Shown piece after piece: positions 8,100 through 21,635 of a stretch of 64,000 nucleotides of DNA (position 1 is its first letter; every line of letters begins with the position of its first letter). The notes below the pieces were generated by a model, which was given only the letters and a program-made list of their open reading frames with translations, was not told the DNA's origin and made no database searches. The DNA is from Streptomyces sclerotialus (lineage in GTDB: Bacteria > Actinomycetota > Actinomycetes > Streptomycetales > Streptomycetaceae). Position numbers and translations under genes: made by a program. The DNA lies in assembly GCF_040907265.1 (NCBI RefSeq), contig NZ_JBFOHP010000002.1, positions 682,001 through 746,000 on the forward strand, given 5' to 3'.

Positions 8100-8127
8100 C
8101 AGACAGCAGGGACGGAAGGGAGACGCG

Positions 8128-8790
8128 ATGGTCCGCGGAGCGGCCCGGTCCGGGCGGGGCGAGGGAACCAGAGAGGCCCTCCTCACCGTCGCGGAGCGGA
8201 TGTTCGCCGAGCACGGTGTGTTCGCCGTCTCCAACCGGCAGGTCAGTGAGGCCGCCGGGCAGGGCAACAACGCCGCCGTCGGCTACCACTTCGGCACCAA
8301 GACCGACCTGCTGCGGGCGATCGTCCGCAAGCACGCGCGGCGGATCGACGAGCTGCGGCAGGCGATGCTGGCGGAGACCGGCGGCTCGGAGGACGTACGG
8401 GACTGGGTGGCCTGTCTCGTCCGCCCGAACACCGAGCACCTGGCCGAGCTGGCCGGCCCCACCTGGTTCGCGCGGTTCGCCGCCCAGGTGATGACCGATC
8501 CGGTGCTGCGCGAGATCATGATCGACGAGACGTTCGGGCCCACGGTCCAGCAGACCCTCGACGGGCTCAACCGGTGCCTGCCCGACCTGCCGCTGCCGGT
8601 ACGCATCGAACGCGGCGAGATGGCCCGGCAGCTGCTGGTGCACACGCTCGCCGAACGGGAACGCGCACTCGCCGACAACACCCAGGCCACCCCCTCCACC
8701 TGGTCCGAGTACGCGAGCGGGCTCATCGACGCGATCACCGCCGTCTGGCTCGCGCCCGTGACCCCCCGCACCTCACGGAGCCGCTCCTGA
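8128..8790 (+). CDS. TetR/AcrR family transcriptional regulator
   Basis: 220 residues. The N-terminal helix-turn-helix (about 12-60) has the TetR pattern: REALLTVAERMFAEHG, then VSEAAGQGNNAAVGYHFGTK. The ligand-binding C-terminal part is not assigned to a substrate. Strong ribosome-binding site GGAAGGGAG before the ATG at 8128. Its 3' end overlaps the convergent fepC gene by 18 nt, so antisense interference with the importer operon is possible. A link to siderophore control is only positional. Confidence 0.9.
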   Translation: MVRGAARSGRGEGTREALLTVAERMFAEHGVFAVSNRQVSEAAGQGNNAAVGYHFGTKTDLLRAIVRKHARRIDELRQAMLAETGGSEDVRDWVACLVRPNTEHLAELAGPTWFARFAAQVMTDPVLREIMIDETFGPTVQQTLDGLNRCLPDLPLPVRIERGEMARQLLVHTLAERERALADNTQATPSTWSEYASGLIDAITAVWLAPVTPRTSRSRS

Positions 8791-9599
8791 GCGGGCGCGG
8801 GGAACCACGACCGGTGAGCCGTCACCGGGGGCCCGCAGGATGTCCGCGTCCAGCGCGTAGACGTCCTTGATCAGCGCCTCGTCGACGACGTCCCGGGGCG
8901 CGCCCTGGGCGAGCACACGGCCGTCCTTCATGGCGACGAGCGTGTCGGCGTAGCGGGCCGCGGCGGCCAGGTCGTGCTGGACCATGACGACGGTACGGCC
9001 CGCGGCCGCGACCTCGCGGACCAGTTCCAGTACGTCGACGACGTGGCCCAGGTCGAGGGCGCTGGTCGGCTCGTCGAGCAGGATGACGGGGGTGTGCTGG
9101 GCGAGGACCATCGCGAGCCAGCAGCGCTGGCGCTGGCCGCCGGAGAGCCGGTCGACGCGTTCGCCGGCCAGTTCGGTGGTGCCGGTGGCCGCCAGTGCCG
9201 CGCGTACGGCGTCCTCGTCCTCGCGCGACCACTGCCGCAGCAGCCCTTGGTGGGGGTGGCGGCCGTAGCGGACGAGCCCGGCCACGGTGACGGCCTCGGG
9301 GGCGCGCGGCGACTGCGGCAGCAGGGCGACCCGGTGCGCGGCCTGCCGCCGGCTCAGTCCCCAGATGTCGTCGCCGGCCGCCAGGACCGTACCGGACGCG
9401 GGCTTGTGCAGGCGGGCGAGGGTGCGGAGCAGGGTGGACTTCCCGCAGCCGTTGGGGCCGACGACGGCGGTGACGTGGCCGGCGGGCACCGTGAGGTCGA
9501 CGTCGTGGACGACGGGGCGGCCGGGGTAACCGGAGTGCAGCGCCCGGACTTCGAGGCCCGGCGCCGCGGCGGCTGGGTGTGCGTCATGGGGGTGTTCAT
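8773..9599 (-). CDS. fepC: Iron-siderophore ABC transporter ATPase (FepC-like), apparent N-terminal frameshift
   Basis: ATPase of a ferric-siderophore importer, energising the FepD/FepG permeases encoded upstream. Walker A GPNGCGKST, Q-loop, signature LSGGQRQRC, Walker B VILLDEPTSALD and switch VQHD are all intact, so the core is functional-looking. However, the frame that encodes the domain has no ATG, GTG or TTG upstream of the Walker A region. The only sensible start, ATG at 9599 (MNTPMTHTQPP, placed right after the fepG stop), is in another frame. One extra base in the GC run at about 9559-9571 would join them into MNTPMTHTQPP-AAPGLEVR. Either a real frameshift or a sequencing error. Convergent with the TetR gene. 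Confidence 0.85.
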
Positions 9600-10645
9600 G
9601 CCTTTCCGGTGGTCCGTTCCGTGCGGAAGAGGACCCAGAGGAGGAAGGGGCCGCCGAGGACGCTGGTGACGACGCCGACGGGCAGTTCGACAGGGGCGAT
9701 GACGCGGCCGAGCGCGTCGGCGGCGGCGATGAGCGCGGCGCCGGCGAGGGCCGAGCCGATGACCGGGACCCGGGTGGGGCCGGCCAGCCGCTGCGCGAGA
9801 ACGGGGGCCGCCAGGGCGACGAAGGCGATCGGGCCGCCGACGCCCACGGCGAGGCCCGCCAGGGCGACGGCCACCGCGAGTGCGGCCGCCCGTACCCGCC
9901 GCAGGTCGACGCCGAGCGAGGCCGCCATGTCGTCGTCGAAGCGGAGGAGTTGCAGCCGGTGGCCGACCGCCAGCGCGAGCGGGAGCAGGAACAGCAGGGC
10001 GAGCGAGAGCGGCACTCCGACCCCTCCGTCGCGCCCGTTGAGGCTGCCGACGGCCCACAGGAAGACGCCGCCCGCGGTGTTGTCGTTCTCGCGGGACATG
10101 ATGAGGTCGCTGACCGCGCCGAGGAAGGTGGAGACGCCGATGCCGACCACGAGCACGCGGTAACCGGCCGCGCCCGCGCCGCCCGCGCACAGCACGACGA
10201 CCGCGGCGGCGGCCACGGCGCCCAGGGGGCCGAGCCACCAGTCGCCCACCATGCCGGTCGCGGAGCCGGCCACGGAGGCGACGACCGCGGCGGTCGCACC
10301 CTCGTTGACGCCGACGAGGTCGGGAGTGGCCAGCCGGTTGCCCGCCAGGGTCTGGGTCAGGCAGCCGGAGACGCCGAGCGCGGCACCGACCATCAGGCCG
10401 ACGAGGACGCGTGGCAGCCGGAACTCCTGGACGATCATCACGGTGCCGGGGTCGCCCGTACCCAGCAGTCCGGAAACGGTCTGCGACAGACTCATACCGG
10501 TCGAACTCGCCAGCACCCCGCAGCAGATGAGGACGGCGGCGAGCGGCACCAGGAAAGCGGCGGCCCGTGCGCTGCGGCGGGGGAAGAGCCACGACAGGGT
10601 GCCGGTGCGCAGCACGACGCTGTCGGGCGGGGTCACGTCCGTCAT
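9596..10645 (-). CDS. fepG: Iron-siderophore ABC transporter permease (FepG-like)
   Basis: 349-residue FecCD-family permease with about nine to ten hydrophobic helices. Family landmarks include LPRVLVGLMVGAALGVSG and the C-terminal GGPIAFVALAAPVLAQRL coupling segment for the ATPase. ATG at 10645 overlaps the fepD stop by 4 nt. Forms a heterodimeric channel with FepD; substrate probably ferric enterobactin or related catecholates given the adjoining biosynthetic operon. Confidence 0.9.
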   Translation of the reverse strand: MTDVTPPDSVVLRTGTLSWLFPRRSARAAAFLVPLAAVLICCGVLASSTGMSLSQTVSGLLGTGDPGTVMIVQEFRLPRVLVGLMVGAALGVSGCLTQTLAGNRLATPDLVGVNEGATAAVVASVAGSATGMVGDWWLGPLGAVAAAAVVVLCAGGAGAAGYRVLVVGIGVSTFLGAVSDLIMSRENDNTAGGVFLWAVGSLNGRDGGVGVPLSLALLFLLPLALAVGHRLQLLRFDDDMAASLGVDLRRVRAAALAVAVALAGLAVGVGGPIAFVALAAPVLAQRLAGPTRVPVIGSALAGAALIAAADALGRVIAPVELPVGVVTSVLGGPFLLWVLFRTERTTGKA

Positions 10646-11727
10646 GCCGAGGCTCCCGCGGTGGAGAGGCGGGACGAGCGGGCGATCCAGATGAGGAGCG
10701 GCCCGCCGACGAAGGCGAGCAGCACGCTGACCGGGGTCTCCCAGGGCCGGATGACGACGCGGGCGAGGATGTCGGCGAGGAGCATGATGTCCGCCGCGAT
10801 CAGCGCGGAGAGGGCCAGTTGTACGGCCATGCGGGCCCCGGCCACGGCGCGCGCGGCGTAGGGGGCGAGCAGTCCGAGGAAGGCGATGGGCCCGGCGACG
10901 GCGACCGCGCAGCCGACCAGCAGCGACACGGCCCCGGCCACCACCAGGCGGATCCGGCCCGGGTGGTGGCCGAGCGAGCGGGCGCTGTCGTCGCCGAGGC
11001 CCAGTGCCGACAGCGGCCGTGCGCAGCCGAGTGCGGCCAGCAGGCCGGCGGCGGCGAGCGGCAGGAGCGGCAGGAGGTCGGAGATCTCGACTCCGGCGAG
11101 CGAGCCGATCGTCCAGTACCGGTACGTGTCGAAGGTCGACTGCGTACCGAGGAGGACGTACGCGGTGAGGCCGTGGAAGGTGGCGCCCAGCGCGGAACCG
11201 GCGAGGACGAGCCGCAGTGGTGATCCGGCGGCGCGTCCGGAGGCCGCGAGCAGGAGGACGACGGCGCTGGCGGCCATACCGCCGACGAGTGCCCAGACCA
11301 GCAGTGCGGCCGACGACGTGACGCCGAAGAAGGTGAGTCCGAGGACGACCGCGAAGGCGGCACCGGAGTTGACGCCGAGCAGTCCGGTCTCCGCGAGGGG
11401 GTTGCGGGTCGCGGCCTGGAGCAGGCAGCCGGACGTGCCGAGGCAGACCCCGACCAGGACGGCGGCGAGGGTGCGCGGCAGGCGTACGTCCAGGAGCGCG
11501 AGGCGCAGTTGGGTGTCGGCGCGGGCCGCGGGGTCGCCGGTCAGGTACCCCCAGGCCCGGGCCGGGGAGCTGTTGCCCGTCCCGATGAGGAGGGACAGCA
11601 GTGCGAGCCCGAGGAAGACGACGACGAGTCCGGCGGCGGCCCACGACGCGCGTCTCGCTTCGGGCGACGGGTGCCGGACATTTCGGCTTCCCGTGGTCCG
11701 ACCCCGGATTTCTTGCACTTTCCACAT
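10642..11727 (-). CDS. fepD: Iron-siderophore ABC transporter permease (FepD-like)
   Basis: 361-residue FecCD-family permease. Landmarks: VRLPRTLAAVLVGVCLGTSG, NPLAETGLLGVNSGAA and GPIAFLGLLAPYAARAVAG. The ATG at 11727 is immediately downstream of, and overlaps, an iron box (11727-11745), leaving no room for a normal ribosome-binding site. The mRNA may be leaderless, or translation may begin at the GTG at codon 4. First gene of fepD-fepG-fepC, divergent from the fepB-ent operon. Confidence 0.9.
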   Translation of the reverse strand: MWKVQEIRGRTTGSRNVRHPSPEARRASWAAAGLVVVFLGLALLSLLIGTGNSSPARAWGYLTGDPAARADTQLRLALLDVRLPRTLAAVLVGVCLGTSGCLLQAATRNPLAETGLLGVNSGAAFAVVLGLTFFGVTSSAALLVWALVGGMAASAVVLLLAASGRAAGSPLRLVLAGSALGATFHGLTAYVLLGTQSTFDTYRYWTIGSLAGVEISDLLPLLPLAAAGLLAALGCARPLSALGLGDDSARSLGHHPGRIRLVVAGAVSLLVGCAVAVAGPIAFLGLLAPYAARAVAGARMAVQLALSALIAADIMLLADILARVVIRPWETPVSVLLAFVGGPLLIWIARSSRLSTAGASA

Positions 11728-11745
11728 ATGGTTAGCCTAACCTAA
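11727..11745. promoter_or_regulatory. Iron box (DmdR/IdeR-type operator) between fepD and fepB
   Basis: On the minus strand the site reads ttaggttaggctaaccata, matching 17 of 19 positions of the TTAGGTTAGGCTAACCTAA consensus recognised by DmdR1/IdeR/DtxR repressors. It sits at the 5' end of fepD and 147 bp upstream of the fepB-like gene, so iron-loaded repressor would silence both import and, probably, biosynthesis. Confidence 0.85.
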
Positions 11746-11891
11746 GTTCCGACCCGTCAGCCGACGGCTCGGCAGGCTCACGCACGCCCTGATCGCGCCG
11801 CGCACCCCGCCCAGGCCCTTGTCCAACGCCCCGGCGCCGCCTGCCGGATCGATCCCCACAAGCGCACGACAAACGCAGAAAGAGGCCCCTG

Positions 11892-12875
11892 GTGTCGACT
11901 ACCGTCTCGCCCTCCCGCAGATCCCCGCGCTCCGTCGCCGCGGCCGCCGTGCTCGCCGCCCTCGCGCTGGCAGCCACCGCCTGCGGCTCCTCGGACCAGA
12001 GCGCGAAAACGGGCGGCTCCGGCGAAAGCGGCACCACCCGGGTCACCGACGCGACCGGCGCGAAGGTGCAGGTGCCGGCCGCCCCGAAGCGGGTCGTGGC
12101 GCTCAGTGAGATGGACCTGGACTCCGCGCTCGCCCTCGGCGTCAAGCCCGTCGGACTCACCGCGGGCCGCGGCCAGAAGGGCGCCCCCGCCTACCTTGCC
12201 GACCAGGCCGAGGGCATCCCCGTGGTCGGCGCGGTCACCGGCCCGGACATCGAGAAGGTCGTCCAGGCGAAGCCGGACGTCATCCTGGCCGGCCAGCTCG
12301 CCGACCAGCAGGTGCTCCAGCAGCTCAAGAAGATCGCCCCCACCGTCGTCACGGTGGACGGCACCAAGAGCTGGAAGAAGTCCCTCGCACTCACCGGCAC
12401 GGTGCTCGGCAAGGCCAACGAGGCGGAGAAGTTCCTCAGTTCGTACGACGGCAAGGTCGCCGCGCTGAAGAAGGACCTCGGGTCCGAAGCGGGCGCCGAG
12501 GTGTCGGTGGCCCGCTACTCCGCCAAGGGCACGGCCGTCATGCAGCAGGGCGTGTTCATCAGCGACGTGCTGAAGGACCTGGGCTTCGGGCGGCCCGGCA
12601 TCCAGAACGAGAAGGGCGAGGGCCACTCCTCCCCGATCAGCGACGAGAACCTCCAGGAGATCGACGGGGACTGGCTGTTCATCGGCACCCTCTCCTCGGC
12701 CGGACCGGACAAGGGCCTCCTGGACGAGCTGGCCGGGAAGCCCGCCTACAAGGAGCTGAAGGCCGTACGGGACCACCACGCCACCGTCATCGACGGCTCC
12801 AAGTGGACCAGCCTGGGCGGCGCCCAGGCCGCCGTCTCCGTGCTCGGCGACATCCGGAAGGCGATGGTCAAGTGA
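11892..12875 (+). CDS. fepB: Ferric-siderophore substrate-binding lipoprotein (FepB-like)
   Basis: 327 residues, periplasmic-binding-protein type 2 (class III). A signal peptide ends in a lipobox, LAATAC, with the acylated cysteine near residue 31. The mature part has the two-lobe pattern KRVVALSEMDLDSALALG and KPDVILAGQLADQQ. It captures the ferric siderophore and delivers it to FepDGC. GTG start at 11892 with AGAGG upstream. Its stop overlaps the entA start (GTGA), so uptake and synthesis are co-expressed. Confidence 0.9.
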   Translation: MSTTVSPSRRSPRSVAAAAVLAALALAATACGSSDQSAKTGGSGESGTTRVTDATGAKVQVPAAPKRVVALSEMDLDSALALGVKPVGLTAGRGQKGAPAYLADQAEGIPVVGAVTGPDIEKVVQAKPDVILAGQLADQQVLQQLKKIAPTVVTVDGTKSWKKSLALTGTVLGKANEAEKFLSSYDGKVAALKKDLGSEAGAEVSVARYSAKGTAVMQQGVFISDVLKDLGFGRPGIQNEKGEGHSSPISDENLQEIDGDWLFIGTLSSAGPDKGLLDELAGKPAYKELKAVRDHHATVIDGSKWTSLGGAQAAVSVLGDIRKAMVK

Positions 12876-13660
12876 GCGCCGACCAGGAGCTCGCCGGGCG
12901 GTTCGCACTCGTCACGGGCGCGGGCCGGGGCATCGGCCGCGCGGTCGTGGAGGTGCTCGCCGGGCGCGGCGCCCGCGTCCTCGCCACCGACCTGTCCGCC
13001 GGGGACGTCCGGACGCTCGCGAAGGACCTCGGCGACCAGGTCGTGGCCCGCCGGCTGGACGTCACCGACGCCGCGGCCGTCGAGGAACTCGTCGCCGAGG
13101 CCGAAAGCACCCTGGGGGCACTGGACATCGCGGTCAACGTCGCCGGCGTCCTGCGGCAGTCCGACGTCGTGGCCACCACCGACGCGGACTGGGCCGCCAC
13201 CTTCGCCGTCAACACCGACGGGGTGTTCCACGTCTCGCGCGCGGTCGCCCGCCGGATGGGCGGGCGGGGCCGCGGCAGCATCGTCACCGTCGCCTCGAAC
13301 GCGGCCGGGATCCCGCGCGCCGGCATGTCCGCCTACGCCGCGTCCAAGGCGGCGACCGTGATGTTCACCAAGTGCCTCGGCCTGGAGCTCGCCTCCCGCG
13401 GCATCCGCTGCAACACCGTCTCCCCCGGCTCGACCCTCACCGACATGCAACGCAGCATGTGGACCTCCGGCGACGAGGAGGCCGCCGCACGACGGGTGAT
13501 CGAGGGAGACCTCGCCACCCACCGCACGGGCATCCCGCTCGGCCGCATCGCCGACCCCGCCGACATCGCGGAGGCGGTCGCCTTCCTCGCCTCCGACCGG
13601 GCCCGCCACATCACCATGCACGACCTGTACGTCGACGGTGGCGCCACCCTCCGGGCCTGA
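12872..13660 (+). CDS. entA: 2,3-dihydro-2,3-dihydroxybenzoate dehydrogenase
   Basis: 262-residue short-chain dehydrogenase. NAD-binding VTGAGRGIG, the NVAG motif, and the catalytic YAASK (Y-x-x-x-K) are seen. It oxidises 2,3-dihydro-2,3-dihydroxybenzoate to 2,3-dihydroxybenzoate (DHB), the last step of DHB formation. Among SDRs this role is inferred from its place before entC, entE and entB. GTG start shares 4 nt with the fepB stop. Confidence 0.9.
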   Translation: MSADQELAGRFALVTGAGRGIGRAVVEVLAGRGARVLATDLSAGDVRTLAKDLGDQVVARRLDVTDAAAVEELVAEAESTLGALDIAVNVAGVLRQSDVVATTDADWAATFAVNTDGVFHVSRAVARRMGGRGRGSIVTVASNAAGIPRAGMSAYAASKAATVMFTKCLGLELASRGIRCNTVSPGSTLTDMQRSMWTSGDEEAAARRVIEGDLATHRTGIPLGRIADPADIAEAVAFLASDRARHITMHDLYVDGGATLRA

Positions 13661-13728
13661 CCTCCGCCTCCGGCCCCTCCGAACGGCCGCCGACCACGGC
13701 CGTACCGACCCTCCCCCTGGAGACACCC

Positions 13729-14952
13729 ATGTCCGCCTCCTTGCGTGAACCCACCGCCCTCCCCCACGGCCCCGCACCCGGCGCCGTGGTCACCCCCGGC
13801 TCGGCGACCGCCCTGCTCGACGAGTACCGCCCGGGAACGGACCGCTTCCTCGCCACCCCGCACCGCACCCTGCTGGGCCGCGGTACGGCGGCCGAGGTAC
13901 CGCACGACGCCAGACCGTTGCCCGATCGCGTGCGCGACGTCCTCGATACGCGGCGGCGGACGGGCGACGCGGCGCCCGTCGTCGTCGGATCGGTGCCCTT
14001 CGCCGCGGAAGCCCCGCCCGCACTGGCCGTGCCGCACGCGGTGCGCTGGGCACCGCCCCTGCGGGAGGACCCGCTGGTCGTGCTGCCGGCCCCGGCCGCC
14101 GACGACGAACAGGACCAGTGGCAGGTGCGGCCCGTACCGGAGCCCGAGCAGTACGGCGCGGCCGTGGCCGCCGCTGTCGAGCGGATGCGCGCCGGCGAGT
14201 TCGACAAGGTCGTACTGGCCCGCACGCTGGAACTGACGTCGGCCCGCGAGCTGGACCTGCCCGCCATGCTGCGCCGGCTCGCCCAGCGTGACCCGGCCGG
14301 CTACACCTTCGCCGTCCCCAGCGGCCCGGCCCGTACGCTCATCGGCGCCAGCCCCGAGCTGCTGGTGGCCCGCCGCGGCGGGCGGCTCGTCGCCAACCCG
14401 CTGGCGGGGTCGGCACCGCGCAGCACCGACCTGGCCGAGGACGTCCGGCGCGCGGCCGCGCTGCTGGACTCGCCGAAGGACCTGCACGAGCACGCCGTGG
14501 TCGTGGAAGCCGTGCGCGAGGCGCTCGCGCCGTTCTGCCGCTACCTGGACGTCCCCGCGCGGCCCACCCTGGTGCGTACCGCCGCCATGTGGCACCTGTC
14601 GACCACCGTCACCGGCGAACTGGCCGACCCCGGCCGCACCACGGCCCTGCACCTGGCGTCGGCGCTGCACCCCACGCCCGCAGTGTGCGGCACCCCCACC
14701 GACGTGGCCCGCGAGGTCATAGCCGAGTCCGAGCCCTTCGACCGCGGCCCGTACACCGGCATGGTGGGCTGGCAGGACGCGGACGGCGACGGCGAGTGGG
14801 TCGTGACGATCCGCTGCGCGGAGGCCGAGGGCCGTGCCCTGCGGCTGTTCGCGGGGGCCGGCGTGGTGGCCGCCTCCTCGCCGGAGGCCGAGACGGCCGA
14901 GACCGGCGCCAAGTTCGGTACCTTCCTGAACGCCGTGGGAGCCGCGCTGTGA
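13729..14952 (+). CDS. entC: Isochorismate synthase
   Basis: 407-residue chorismate-binding enzyme that converts chorismate to isochorismate. Conserved blocks: [38 protein letters not shown] and [12 protein letters not shown]. These match EntC/DhbC rather than anthranilate or salicylate synthases. ATG at 13729 with GGAG upstream; a 68-nt gap separates it from entA. Its stop overlaps entE by 4 nt. Confidence 0.93.
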   Translation: MSASLREPTALPHGPAPGAVVTPGSATALLDEYRPGTDRFLATPHRTLLGRGTAAEVPHDARPLPDRVRDVLDTRRRTGDAAPVVVGSVPFAAEAPPALAVPHAVRWAPPLREDPLVVLPAPAADDEQDQWQVRPVPEPEQYGAAVAAAVERMRAGEFDKVVLARTLELTSARELDLPAMLRRLAQRDPAGYTFAVPSGPARTLIGASPELLVARRGGRLVANPLAGSAPRSTDLAEDVRRAAALLDSPKDLHEHAVVVEAVREALAPFCRYLDVPARPTLVRTAAMWHLSTTVTGELADPGRTTALHLASALHPTPAVCGTPTDVAREVIAESEPFDRGPYTGMVGWQDADGDGEWVVTIRCAEAEGRALRLFAGAGVVAASSPEAETAETGAKFGTFLNAVGAAL

Positions 14953-16628
14953 GCACCACCGGAACCGCCGCCCCGCCGCCCCTGGCGACCACACCTGGCC
15001 TGGACGCGCCCACCTGGCCCGCCGAGTTCGCCGCGCGCTACCGCGCCGCCGGGTACTGGCGCGGGGAGACGTTCGGCGGCGTACTGCGCGAGCGCGCCGC
15101 GGCCCACCCCGACCGTGTCGCCCTGGTCGACCCCGCCCCCGAGCGCCGCACCTGGACGTACCGGGAGCTGGACGAGAGCGCCGACCGGCTCGCCGCCGGG
15201 TTCCTCGCGCGCGGCATCTCCAAGGGCGACCGGGTCGTCGTGCAGCTGCCCAACGTCGGGGAGTTCATCGAGGTCGTCTTCGCGCTGTTCCGGATCGGCG
15301 CGCTGCCGGTCTACGCGCTGCCGGCCCACCGGGAGACGGAGATCGCGCACTTCTGCTCCTTCACCGAGGCCGTCGCCTACGTCATCCCCGACCGGCACGC
15401 CGGGTTCGACCACCGCGAACTGGCGGCGAAGATCAAGGAGCGCACTCCCGCCCTGCGGCACGTGTTCGTCGTCGGGGATCCGGGCGAGCACACCGCGCTG
15501 TCCGAGGTCCCGTGCGACCCGGCCGGGCCGCCCGCCGGGCCCGAGCCGCACGAGCTGGCGTTCCTCCAGCTGTCCGGCGGTACGACCGGCGTGTCCAAGC
15601 TCATTCCGCGCACCCACGACGACTACATGTACTCGCTGTGGGGCTCCAACGAGATCTGCGGCGTCGACGCCGGCACCCGCTTCCTCGTCGTACTGCCCGC
15701 CGCACACAACTTCCCCATGAGCTCCCCGGGCTGGCTGGGCGCGCTGTACGCCGGTGCCACGGTCGTCCTGTGCCCGCGGCCCGACCCCGCGACGGCCTTC
15801 CCCCTCATCGAGCGGGAGCGGATCACCATGACCGGCATGGTGCCGCCGCTCGCCCTGGTGTGGACGGACGCCGCGCCGCAGACGGAACACGACCTGTCCA
15901 GCCTGGAGCTGGTGCTGGTCGGCGGCGCCAAGTACAGCGAGGCGGCGGCGCGGCGGCTGGAGCCTGCGCTGGGCTGCCGGCTGATGCAGGTCTTCGGGAT
16001 GGCCGAGGGGCTCGTCAACTACACCCGGCTGGACGACGACTACGAGACGATCGTCACCACCCAGGGCCTGCCGATCTCCCCGGACGACGAGATCCGCATC
16101 GTCGACGACGCCGGACAGGACGTCCCCGACGGCGAGTTCGGGCATCTGCTGACCCGGGGCCCGTACACGATCCGCGGGTACTGGCGCGCTCCCGAGCACA
16201 ACGCGCGGACCTTCACCGAGGACGGCTTCTACCGCACCGGCGACATCGTGCGCCGCACCGCGACCGGTCACCTCGTCGTCGAGGGCCGGGCCAAGGACCA
16301 GATCAACCGGGGCGGGGAGAAGATCGCGCCGGAGGAGGTCGAGAACGTCATCCTCGGCCACCCCGCCGTGCACGACGTGTCCGTCGTCGCGGTGGCCGAC
16401 GCGTACCTCGGTGAACGCTCCCTCGCGTACGTGATCCTGCGCGACGGCGCCGCGCCGCTGAAGCCCGTCGCCGTCAAGCGGTACGTCCGCGAGCGCGGCC
16501 TCGCCGCCTACAAGGTCCCCGACCTCGTCGAGTTCGTCGACGCCTTCCCGCGGACCGGCGTCGGAAAGGTCAGCAAGAAGGGGCTGCGGTCCTCCGCCGC
16601 CACGCCCACCGCCGACTCCGACCGCTGA
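14949..16628 (+). CDS. entE: 2,3-dihydroxybenzoate-AMP ligase
   Basis: 559-residue stand-alone adenylation enzyme of the EntE/DhbE type. Core motifs [19 protein letters not shown] (A3), [13 protein letters not shown] (A5), YRTGDIVRR (A7) and a C-terminal GKVSKKGLR lysine are present. The aryl-acid pocket residues seen in DHB ligases ([15 protein letters not shown]) are retained. It activates DHB and loads it on the aryl carrier protein encoded at 17294. GTG start overlaps the entC stop. Confidence 0.95.
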   Translation: MSTTGTAAPPPLATTPGLDAPTWPAEFAARYRAAGYWRGETFGGVLRERAAAHPDRVALVDPAPERRTWTYRELDESADRLAAGFLARGISKGDRVVVQLPNVGEFIEVVFALFRIGALPVYALPAHRETEIAHFCSFTEAVAYVIPDRHAGFDHRELAAKIKERTPALRHVFVVGDPGEHTALSEVPCDPAGPPAGPEPHELAFLQLSGGTTGVSKLIPRTHDDYMYSLWGSNEICGVDAGTRFLVVLPAAHNFPMSSPGWLGALYAGATVVLCPRPDPATAFPLIERERITMTGMVPPLALVWTDAAPQTEHDLSSLELVLVGGAKYSEAAARRLEPALGCRLMQVFGMAEGLVNYTRLDDDYETIVTTQGLPISPDDEIRIVDDAGQDVPDGEFGHLLTRGPYTIRGYWRAPEHNARTFTEDGFYRTGDIVRRTATGHLVVEGRAKDQINRGGEKIAPEEVENVILGHPAVHDVSVVAVADAYLGERSLAYVILRDGAAPLKPVAVKRYVRERGLAAYKVPDLVEFVDAFPRTGVGKVSKKGLRSSAATPTADSDR

Positions 16629-16655
16629 CGCGCACCACCTGAAAGGCTGCCGCCC

Positions 16656-17288
16656 ATGGCGCTTCCCGCCATCGCCCCCTACCCGCTGCCGGCCCCCGAC
16701 GAGCTGCCCGCCAACCGTGTGTCCTGGACCGTGGACCCCTCGCGCGCGCTGCTGCTGGTCCACGACCTCCAGCAGCACTTCCTCGACGCGTTCCCGGCCG
16801 GCGAGCAGCCGGTGACCGGCATGCTCGACAACACCGCACGCCTGCTCGCCGCGTACCGCCGCCTCGGCGTCCCGGTCGTCCACTCCGCCCAGCGCGGCGG
16901 CCAGACGCCCGAGGAGCGCGGCCTCCAGCTGGACTTCTGGGGCCCGGGCGTCGCGGACGACCCGCAGAAGCTGGCGGTGCCGGACGTGGTCGCGCCCGCC
17001 GACGGGGACATCCGCCTCACCAAGTGGAAGTACAGCGCCTTCGTCCGCACCGAACTGGAGACGCTGATGCGCGACTCCGGGCGCGACCAGCTGGTGATCA
17101 CCGGCGTCTACGCGCACATCGGCGTGCTGATGAGCGCCGCCGACGCGTGGCAGCGGGACCTCCAGGCGTTCGTCGTCGCCGACGCCGTCGCCGACTTCTC
17201 CCGTGCCGACCACGACATGGCCCTGCGCTGGGCCGCCGGCCGCTGCGCCGTCGTGACCACCACCGACGCCCTTCTGAAGGAGATCTGA
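16656..17288 (+). CDS. entB: Isochorismatase (EntB N-domain equivalent, stand-alone)
   Basis: 210 residues covering only the isochorismatase domain of EntB; hydrolyses isochorismate to 2,3-dihydro-2,3-dihydroxybenzoate and pyruvate. Landmarks: [31 protein letters not shown] and [18 protein letters not shown]. In enteric bacteria and Bacillus this domain is fused to the aryl carrier domain; here the carrier is a separate gene 5 nt downstream. ATG at 16656 after AAAGG. Confidence 0.93.
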   Translation: MALPAIAPYPLPAPDELPANRVSWTVDPSRALLLVHDLQQHFLDAFPAGEQPVTGMLDNTARLLAAYRRLGVPVVHSAQRGGQTPEERGLQLDFWGPGVADDPQKLAVPDVVAPADGDIRLTKWKYSAFVRTELETLMRDSGRDQLVITGVYAHIGVLMSAADAWQRDLQAFVVADAVADFSRADHDMALRWAAGRCAVVTTTDALLKEI

Positions 17289-17293
17289 GAGCC

Positions 17294-17517
17294 ATGGCGC
17301 TCACCCTGGAGCAGATCCGCAGCGACGTCGCCGACTCCCTCGGCGAGGATCCCGCTGACATCCCCTACGACGAGAACCTGGTCGACCACGGCCTGGACTC
17401 GGTACGCATCATGGCCCTGCTGGAGCGCTGGCGCCGCGACCACGGCGTCCAGGCGGCCTTCGCCGACCTCGCCGAGCAGCCCGCCATCGAGGCGTGGGCA
17501 CCGCTGCTGGGGGCCGC

Positions 17518-17521
<4 letters not shown>
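17294..17521 (+). CDS. Aryl carrier protein (EntB C-domain equivalent)
   Basis: 75-residue phosphopantetheine carrier. The attachment serine lies in [11 protein letters not shown], the usual D-S motif. It carries the DHB-thioester for condensation by EntF. Starts 5 nt after the isochorismatase stop and overlaps entF by 4 nt. Its modification is expected from the Sfp-type transferase at 21632. Confidence 0.93.
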
Positions 17522-21446
<3,925 letters not shown>

Positions 21447-21450
<4 letters not shown>

Positions 21451-21635
21451 CGCAGCAGGCAGGCCCGTTCGACGCGGGCACAGGTGAGGGCGACACCCAC
21501 CTGGTGCTGGAGAACGACCACGGCCGCCGGTCGCTGTGGCCGGTGTGGCGCGCCGTGCCGCCGGGCTGGTCCGCGCGGTTCGGGCCGGCTCCGCACGAGG
21601 CTTGCGTGCGTCACGTGGAGACGCACACCGCATGA
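21447..21635 (+). CDS. MbtH-like NRPS accessory protein
   Basis: 62 residues with the MbtH signature spread HLVLENDHGRRSLWP, VPPGW and HEACVRHVE. MbtH proteins bind adenylation domains and are often required for their activity or solubility; the partner here is EntF. The C-terminus is slightly short of the usual MbtH tail. Overlaps entF and the PPTase gene by 4 nt each. Confidence 0.88.

Noticed and set aside
8773..8790. Gene fusion or misannotation at the TetR/fepC 3' ends
   Set aside because: The 18-nt overlap is between convergent genes that both have complete C-termini; ordinary in compact actinobacterial DNA.
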